DNA from: an uncultured Curtobacterium sp.
Lineage (GTDB): Bacteria > Actinomycetota > Actinomycetes > Actinomycetales > Microbacteriaceae
Length of the DNA: 8,206 nt
NCBI GenBank assembly: GCA_913774725.1
Contig: CAJYIG010000287.1
Location: 1 to 8,206 of the forward strand
Direction of reading: 5' to 3'
This document shows positions 4,115 through 8,206 of the stretch, in pieces. Position 1 is the stretch's first letter, and every line of letters starts with the position of its first letter. A program made the position numbers and the translations under genes. Below the pieces are notes generated by a model, which did not search any database, was not told where the DNA came from, and saw only the letters and a program-made list of their open reading frames with translations.

Positions 4115-6144
4115 TGGACCGGATCGCACGCATCGCCGGCCCCGCCGTGCTGCTGCTCGTCGGGTTCGTCTCGCTCCTCGTCGCCCTCGTGATCGGCGGC
4201 GGGGCGGATCGCGCGCTCATCGCGGACCCGGGCGCGGTCGTGCGCTTCGGCCTGCCGATCGCCCGACTCGTCGTCGACCTGTCCGCAGCGGCCACGATCG
4301 GCGGCCTGGCACTCACCGTCGTCGGACTGTCCCGCACCCGGCCCGAGTGGAACCGTGCGATCGACGTCGCCGCCGGGGCCGCCGCGGTGTGGACGGTCGC
4401 CGCTGCTGCCACGACCTTCTTCACCTTCCTGTCCGTCGCCGGGTCGGCCCTGAGCCTCGACGAGCAGTTCGGCCAGTCGATGGGGGTGTTCCTCACCGGC
4501 ACCGACCTCGGCACCGCGTGGCTGGTCGCCGTGCTGGTCGCCGCTGCCGTGACGGTGCTCTGCTTCGCGGTCCGCGGCCGGGGCATGGTCGCCCTCACCG
4601 CCGGCGTCGCCATGGTCGGACTCGTCCCGCTCGCGCAGCAGGGGCACGCCGCCGGGACCGCGAGCCACGACTCGGCCGTCACCGCGCTCGGGCTGCACCT
4701 CGTCGGCGCCGCGCTGTGGGTCGGCGGGCTGCTGCTCGTCGTGCTCCTGCGGGGCGTGCTGCCCGGTGACCGGCTGCCGCTCGTCGTCGCCCGCTACTCG
4801 AGCATCGCGCTCGGCTGCTTCGTGCTGGTCGCCGTGTCGGGGACGGCGTCCGCGATCATCCGCGTGGGCACCCCCGCGAACCTGCTCACCCCCTACGGCG
4901 TCCTCGTGCTCGTCAAGACCGCCGCGCTCGTCGCCATCGGCGTGCTCGGTGCGGTGCAGCGTCGGAGGACGATCCGGTCGCTGACCGACGCACCGGAGCG
5001 TCGCGGTCCGTTCTGGACCCTCGTGCTGGTCGAACTCGCCGTCATGGGGCTGGCGAGCGGGTTCGCCGCGGCACTGGGGCGCACCGCGACCCCCATCGGC
5101 GAGGTCGCCCTCAGCAAGACCACGAACCCGACGCCCGCCGAGCTGCTGACCGACGACCCGCTGCCGGGCGACCCGGGGTCGTGGGGGTGGCTCACCGCCT
5201 GGAACGTCGACCTCTTCTGGCTGATGGCCGCGGTGCTCGCCGCCGCCGCGTACACCGCCGGCGTGGTCCGACTGCGTCGTCGAGGACGCCCCTGGCCGGT
5301 GCGGCGCACGGTCGCCGCCGCGATCGCGGTCGTGACGCTGGTCGTGGCGACGTCCGGCTCGCTGCACACCTACGACCGCTTCCTGGTGTCCGCCAACGTC
5401 GGTGCGCACGTGCTGCTCGGTCTCGTCGTCCCCGCGCTCCTGTGGGCTGCGGCGCCCGTGCAGCTCATCCGGGCCGCCGTGCACCCGCGCCACGACGGAT
5501 CGACCGGCGTCCGCGAGTGGACGGGACTGCTCGTCGACAACGGCGTCGTGCGGTACCTGGCACAGCCCTTCCCGTCCTTCGTGCTCCTCGCCGCGGTGTG
5601 GTGGGGCCTGTACGCCACCCAGGTGCTGCGGTGGTCGGTGAGCGACCCGGCCGGACGCACCCTGGTCGACCTCGGACTCGTGCTCGTCGGGATGCTCGCC
5701 GTGCCCACGCTCCTCACGCCCGTGGCCGCCGGAGCCCGGGCAGCGAGCACCGGTGCCGCGCTCGTGCGGGTCGTCGGCGCGGTCGTGGTGGCAGCGGGCA
5801 CCGTCTCGCTCGGCATCGCGATGCAGGGGCCGCTCGGGCTGCTCCAGGCGTCGTGGTTCGGCGCGATGGGCCGCGAGTGGGGGCCGACCCCGCTCGCGGA
5901 CCAGGCCCGCGCCGGCGTCGTCCTCGTCGTCGCGGGGATCGCGCTGCTCGTGGCGGTGGTCGTCGTGACGCTGGTCCGACTGCGCGGTGACCGTGCCACG
6001 CCCGACCGATCGCCCACGGACGGCGCCGGCGGCGGCACCCCCGCGGCTGGTCCGGCAGCCGATCCGGCGGCGGCTGATCCGGCAGCGGCGGCCGACCCGG
6101 CAGCGCTGGCGGGACCGGCGCCTGCGGGGGCGGGCGACCGGTGA
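4114..6144 (+). CDS. CopD/CtaG-type fusion: copper resistance D domain plus cytochrome c oxidase assembly domain
   Basis: This 676-residue membrane protein has about 14-16 hydrophobic segments in two halves. Residues 1-320 look like CopD: QQGHAAG at 175-181 and LHLVGAALWVGGL at 194-206 are typical of that copper-import family. Residues 360-625 look like the caa3-type CtaG domain, which supports copper delivery to cytochrome c oxidase: HTYD at 418-421, the NVGAH helix at 428-432, and GASW-like ASWFGAMGREWGPTPLADQ at 579-597. In this CtaG family the NVGAH position is usually HMxxH; here the first His is replaced by N428. The tail from about 626 is hydrophilic and low in complexity (Ala/Pro/Asp). 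The start is GTG without a ribosome site but with a -10 element at leaderless spacing. Its stop overlaps the helicase start. No oxidase subunit gene is nearby, so the copper role is inferred from family only. Confidence 0.88.
   Translation: MDRIARIAGPAVLLLVGFVSLLVALVIGGGADRALIADPGAVVRFGLPIARLVVDLSAAATIGGLALTVVGLSRTRPEWNRAIDVAAGAAAVWTVAAAATTFFTFLSVAGSALSLDEQFGQSMGVFLTGTDLGTAWLVAVLVAAAVTVLCFAVRGRGMVALTAGVAMVGLVPLAQQGHAAGTASHDSAVTALGLHLVGAALWVGGLLLVVLLRGVLPGDRLPLVVARYSSIALGCFVLVAVSGTASAIIRVGTPANLLTPYGVLVLVKTAALVAIGVLGAVQRRRTIRSLTDAPERRGPFWTLVLVELAVMGLASGFAAALGRTATPIGEVALSKTTNPTPAELLTDDPLPGDPGSWGWLTAWNVDLFWLMAAVLAAAAYTAGVVRLRRRGRPWPVRRTVAAAIAVVTLVVATSGSLHTYDRFLVSANVGAHVLLGLVVPALLWAAAPVQLIRAAVHPRHDGSTGVREWTGLLVDNGVVRYLAQPFPSFVLLAAVWWGLYATQVLRWSVSDPAGRTLVDLGLVLVGMLAVPTLLTPVAAGARAASTGAALVRVVGAVVVAAGTVSLGIAMQGPLGLLQASWFGAMGREWGPTPLADQARAGVVLVVAGIALLVAVVVVTLVRLRGDRATPDRSPTDGAGGGTPAAGPAADPAAADPAAAADPAALAGPAPAGAGDR
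6058..6111 (+). repeat. Imperfect coding repeat (ADPAA units) in the CtaG tail
   Basis: GAY-CCG-GCR-GCG units start at 6061, 6076 and 6094, spaced 15 and 18 bases apart, and encode three copies of DPAA with extra alanines (residues 650-664). Such repeats expand and contract by slippage, so tail length probably varies among relatives. The segment is beyond the last membrane helix. Confidence 0.7.
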
Positions 6145-7448
6145 GCGTCGAGCTCAGCGCCGAACAGCGGGCGGTGTTCGAGTACATCGAGCACACCCGC
6201 GACCACGTCTTCATCACCGGACGGGCGGGGACGGGGAAGTCCACGCTCCTCAACCACCTGTCGTGGAACACCGAGAAGCAGGTCGTCATCTGCGCACCGA
6301 CCGGCGTCGCCGCGCTGAACGTCGGCGGACAGACGATCCACTCGCTCTTCCGGCTGCCGATCGGGCTCATCGCGGACGCCGAGCTCCGGCAGGGCCCGGA
6401 CACCCGGAAGCTCCTCAACACGATCGACACCCTGGTCATCGACGAGGTCTCGATGGTCAACGCCGACCTGCTCGACGCGATGGACCGCTCGCTCCGCAAG
6501 GCCCGGGGGCGCCAGTTCGAGGCGTTCGGTGGCGTGCAGGTCGTCATGTTCGGTGACCCGTACCAGCTCCCCCCGGTCCCCGGCGACGGCGACGAGCGCG
6601 CCTACTTCACCGACCACTACCGGTCGATGTGGTTCTTCGACGCGAAGGTCTGGCTCGAGGCCGAGCTGCACATCGTCGAGCTCGCGACCGTGCACCGGCA
6701 GCGCGACGACGCCTTCGCCGCGATGCTGACGGCGGTGCGGCACGGGCGGGTCACGGCCGACATCGCCGGGCAGCTCAACACCGCCGGCGCCCGTCCGGCC
6801 CCGGATGACGCCATCACGCTGGCGACCCGCAACGACACGGTCTCGCGCATCAACAAGGCGGCCCTCGATCGGCTGCCGGGCAAGGTGAAGACCGCCCGTG
6901 CGGACGTCAACGGCGACTTCGGCGGACGGAACTTCCCGGCCGACGAAGCCCTCGAGCTGAAGCCCGGCGCCCACGTGATGTTCCTGCGGAACGACCCGGA
7001 CCAGCGCTGGGTGAACGGCACCCTCGGTGTCGTGACCACCATCCGGGACACCGTGTGGGTCGACGTCGACGGGGAGTCGTTCGAGGTCCAGCCGTCCGTG
7101 TGGGAGAAGTTCAAGTACTCCTACGACCCGGACAAGAAGGAACTCAAGAAGGACACCGTGGGGGAGTTCCAGCAGTTCCCCCTGCGCCTGGCCTGGGCGG
7201 TCACCATCCACAAGTCGCAGGGGTCGACGTACGACCGCGCGGTGGTCGACCTCGGCAACCGGGTGTTCAGCGCCGGGCAGACGTACGTGGCGCTCTCGCG
7301 CTTGACGTCGCTCGAGGGGCTCTACCTGACCCGCCCGCTGCGCCCGCAGGACATCATCGTGGACCTCGACGTCCGCCGGTTCATGTCCGAGGCGCCGCGG
7401 GTCGTCGCGACCGAGCTCGAGGCAGCGCCCCGCCCCGACGGCGCCTGA
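6141..7448 (+). CDS. Pif1-family ATP-dependent DNA helicase (SF1B)
   Basis: This 435-residue protein is a superfamily 1 helicase of the Pif1 branch, expected to move 5' to 3' on DNA and unwind forks or G-quadruplexes. Motifs in order: Walker A GRAGTGKST (27-35), motif Ia APTGVAALNVGGQTIHSLF (52-70), Walker B VIDEVSM (99-105), the Pif1-signature-like stretch from D115 through FGGVQ (129-133), GDPYQLPPV (138-146), the HRQ arginine region (185-187), and the C-terminal VTIHKSQGSTYDRAVVDL (354-371) and YVALSRLTSLEGLYL (382-396). All key ATPase residues are present, so it should be active. The FGGVQ signature and length separate it from RecD. GTG at 6141 overlaps the CtaG stop (GTGA) and has only a weak GGGGGCGGG upstream, so translation is probably coupled. 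The residues after 415 are variable. Confidence 0.92.
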   Translation: MSVELSAEQRAVFEYIEHTRDHVFITGRAGTGKSTLLNHLSWNTEKQVVICAPTGVAALNVGGQTIHSLFRLPIGLIADAELRQGPDTRKLLNTIDTLVIDEVSMVNADLLDAMDRSLRKARGRQFEAFGGVQVVMFGDPYQLPPVPGDGDERAYFTDHYRSMWFFDAKVWLEAELHIVELATVHRQRDDAFAAMLTAVRHGRVTADIAGQLNTAGARPAPDDAITLATRNDTVSRINKAALDRLPGKVKTARADVNGDFGGRNFPADEALELKPGAHVMFLRNDPDQRWVNGTLGVVTTIRDTVWVDVDGESFEVQPSVWEKFKYSYDPDKKELKKDTVGEFQQFPLRLAWAVTIHKSQGSTYDRAVVDLGNRVFSAGQTYVALSRLTSLEGLYLTRPLRPQDIIVDLDVRRFMSEAPRVVATELEAAPRPDGA

Positions 7449-7481
7449 CCCCGCCGCCGCCCGGCCCGGCCCTGCTGCCCC
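7449..7481 (-). other. Potential G-quadruplex motif on the minus strand
   Basis: The plus strand has five C-runs of three or four bases (7449-7452, 7460-7462, 7465-7467, 7470-7472, 7478-7481) separated by 7, 2, 2 and 5 bases. The minus strand therefore fits the G3+N1-7 quadruplex rule with one spare run. It begins directly after the helicase stop codon. Such patterns are not rare in GC-rich DNA. Confidence 0.5.
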
Positions 7482-7497
7482 GGCTGCCGCCCCGTCG

Positions 7498-7537
7498 TAC
7501 ACTCCGCCGAGCGGGTCAGATCCGTCACGCTCGGAGG
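7498..7537 (+). promoter_or_regulatory. Weak promoter-like element with hairpin and ribosome-site-like GGAGG
   Basis: The gap 7449-7758 holds no convincing gene. TACACT (7498-7503) fits TAnnnT. It overlaps an imperfect inverted repeat: CTCC and GAGCG (7502-7505, 7509-7513, with a three-base bulge) pair with CGCTCGGAG (7528-7536). GGAGG at 7533-7537 lies nine bases before an ATG at 7547, but the frame opened there runs antisense into the next gene and looks non-coding. This could be a small RNA start or chance. Confidence 0.2.
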
Positions 7538-7703
7538 CCGGCGCCGATGGACCATGCACGGTCAGCGGGTGGTGCGCGGCGCGTCCTGCCCGCTCGGTGG
7601 GACCACAGCGGCTCCGGTTCCGGCGGGCCGAGCCCCCGGGAGCGTCCCGACGCTCCGACTGCGACGGCGCCCCGCCCGCACGGCCACACCCCTGCCCGCA
7701 CGA

Positions 7704-7739
7704 CGACGCCCCGCCCACCGGACGGTGGACGGGGCGTCG
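7704..7739 (-). terminator. Terminator of the DUF4383-like gene, possibly bidirectional
   Basis: Arms 7704-7719 and 7724-7739 form a 16-pair stem around a four-base loop. The single C-A mismatch on the plus strand (7714/7729) becomes a G-U pair when the minus strand is transcribed, so the hairpin is fully paired only in that direction. It lies 20 bases beyond the minus-strand stop and could also stop transcription from the helicase side. Confidence 0.75.
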
Positions 7740-7758
7740 AGGACGATCAGCGGGAGCG

Positions 7759-8206
7759 TCAGGCGCGCTGTGCCGCCCGGATGGCCCGCACGTTCTCGTG
7801 GTCGGCCCCGAAGGCCGTGAGGAGCAGGACCACACCGACGATCGCGTGGAACAGGTTGTCCGCGAAGGTGAGTGCGAAGACGTTCGCCGAGGTGCCACCG
7901 AGCGCGAAGCCGTAGACCGCCATCACGACGAGGACGATGCCGACCAGGCGGTTGCCGTTCCGCGAACCGATGGTCGTGCCGAGGCCCGTGATGAGGAGGA
8001 CGACGGCGAGCAGGATCCAGAGCAGGCACATCGCCGGGTTGACGCCGAAGGCGTTCCAGAGCATCCCGCCCTCGCGGCTGAAGAAGCCCGGGTCGCCGTC
8101 TGCGGCGAAGAAGAAGCCGAGGAAGCCCCAGAGCGCCAGGAGGGCTCCCGCCGTCAGGGCGAGGCCCCGGTTCGGCGACGCCGTGATGCTGGGTTCCTTG
8201 ATGGCC
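7759..8206 (-). CDS. DUF4383-like small membrane protein (5' end at window edge)
   Basis: The minus-strand frame stays open from the right edge to a TGA at 7759-7761, giving about 148 visible residues. It begins AIKEPSITASPN, and the partial codon before it ends in G, so the true start may be an ATG or GTG only two bases outside; total length would then be about 149. There are four hydrophobic segments: GLALTAGALLALWGFLGFFF, CLLWILLAVVLLITGLG, LVGIVLVVMAVYGFAL and NLFHAIVGVVLLLTAFGA. The NxFH-x3-G pattern in the last helix is like the DUF4383 family of actinobacterial four-helix membrane proteins, whose function is unknown. An internal ATG at 8062-8064 is a poor start because it would cut off the first helix. 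The gene converges on the helicase and is followed by a hairpin. Confidence 0.8.
   Translation of the reverse strand, partial: AIKEPSITASPNRGLALTAGALLALWGFLGFFFAADGDPGFFSREGGMLWNAFGVNPAMCLLWILLAVVLLITGLGTTIGSRNGNRLVGIVLVVMAVYGFALGGTSANVFALTFADNLFHAIVGVVLLLTAFGADHENVRAIRAAQRA

Noticed and set aside
3436..5493. Long minus-strand open frame of about 685 codons opposite HU and the CopD-CtaG gene
   Set aside because: The product is a low-complexity Arg/Gly/Asp/Glu/His string without domains. It is antisense to two well-recognised genes, a common effect of high third-position GC.
5370..7898. Very long minus-strand open frame opposite the CtaG domain and helicase
   Set aside because: It mirrors the codon pattern of the plus-strand genes, crosses two gene ends and the 7704-7739 hairpin, and shows no family motif.
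7547..7915. Possible small gene starting at ATG 7547 behind GGAGG
   Set aside because: The product is Arg/Pro/Ala-rich without domains, passes through a strong hairpin, and runs antisense through the clear DUF4383-like gene.

Overview
The window is high-GC DNA (roughly 70% by eye) with compact, mostly plus-strand genes. Start/stop overlaps of the TGATG and GTGA type recur, terminator hairpins lack a T-tract, and two genes appear to be leaderless. Gene content and protein styles (zinc-free rpmB-rpmG-rpsN cluster, tail-less HU, fused CopD/CtaG protein, Zur of the mycobacterial FurB type) point to an actinobacterium, most likely a Microbacteriaceae member such as a Curtobacterium relative. The family assignment is inference; no rRNA or species marker is present.

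Region 1 (1-1425) is the end of a zinc-uptake operon: the last codons of a probable ABC ATPase, the ABC-3 family permease (znuB) and the zinc-sensing Fur-family repressor (zur), linked by overlapping stop and start codons. Region 2 (1436-2159) is an alpha/beta hydrolase gene with its own likely leaderless promoter and a hairpin just after its stop.

Region 3 (2160-2639) has no convincing gene. It holds a cluster of related repeats (a 31-bp tandem duplication, a third inverted copy and a GGACC run), then a probable promoter and a leader of about 220 nt that can fold. Region 4 (2640-3403) is the ribosomal-protein operon rpmB-rpmG-rpsN (L28, L33, S14), ended by a perfect 16-bp hairpin. None of the three proteins has a CxxC zinc ribbon. 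Beside zur and zinc uptake, this suggests zinc-sparing ribosomal proteins, although no Zur operator could be recognised by eye.

Region 5 (3404-3977) is an HU-type nucleoid protein with promoter and terminator. Region 6 (4102-7448) is a two-gene unit: a large CopD-CtaG membrane fusion with a likely leaderless GTG start, overlapping by four bases a Pif1-family helicase. Region 7 (7449-8206) has a potential G-quadruplex directly after the helicase stop, a weak promoter/hairpin, and a convergent minus-strand gene for a DUF4383-like membrane protein that runs off the right edge.

No rRNA, tRNA, CRISPR array, insertion sequence or phage gene was seen. No clearly new multi-gene system was found. The most interesting leads are the zinc neighbourhood with its repeat cluster and structured leader, and the Pif1 helicase coupled to a respiratory/copper membrane protein.
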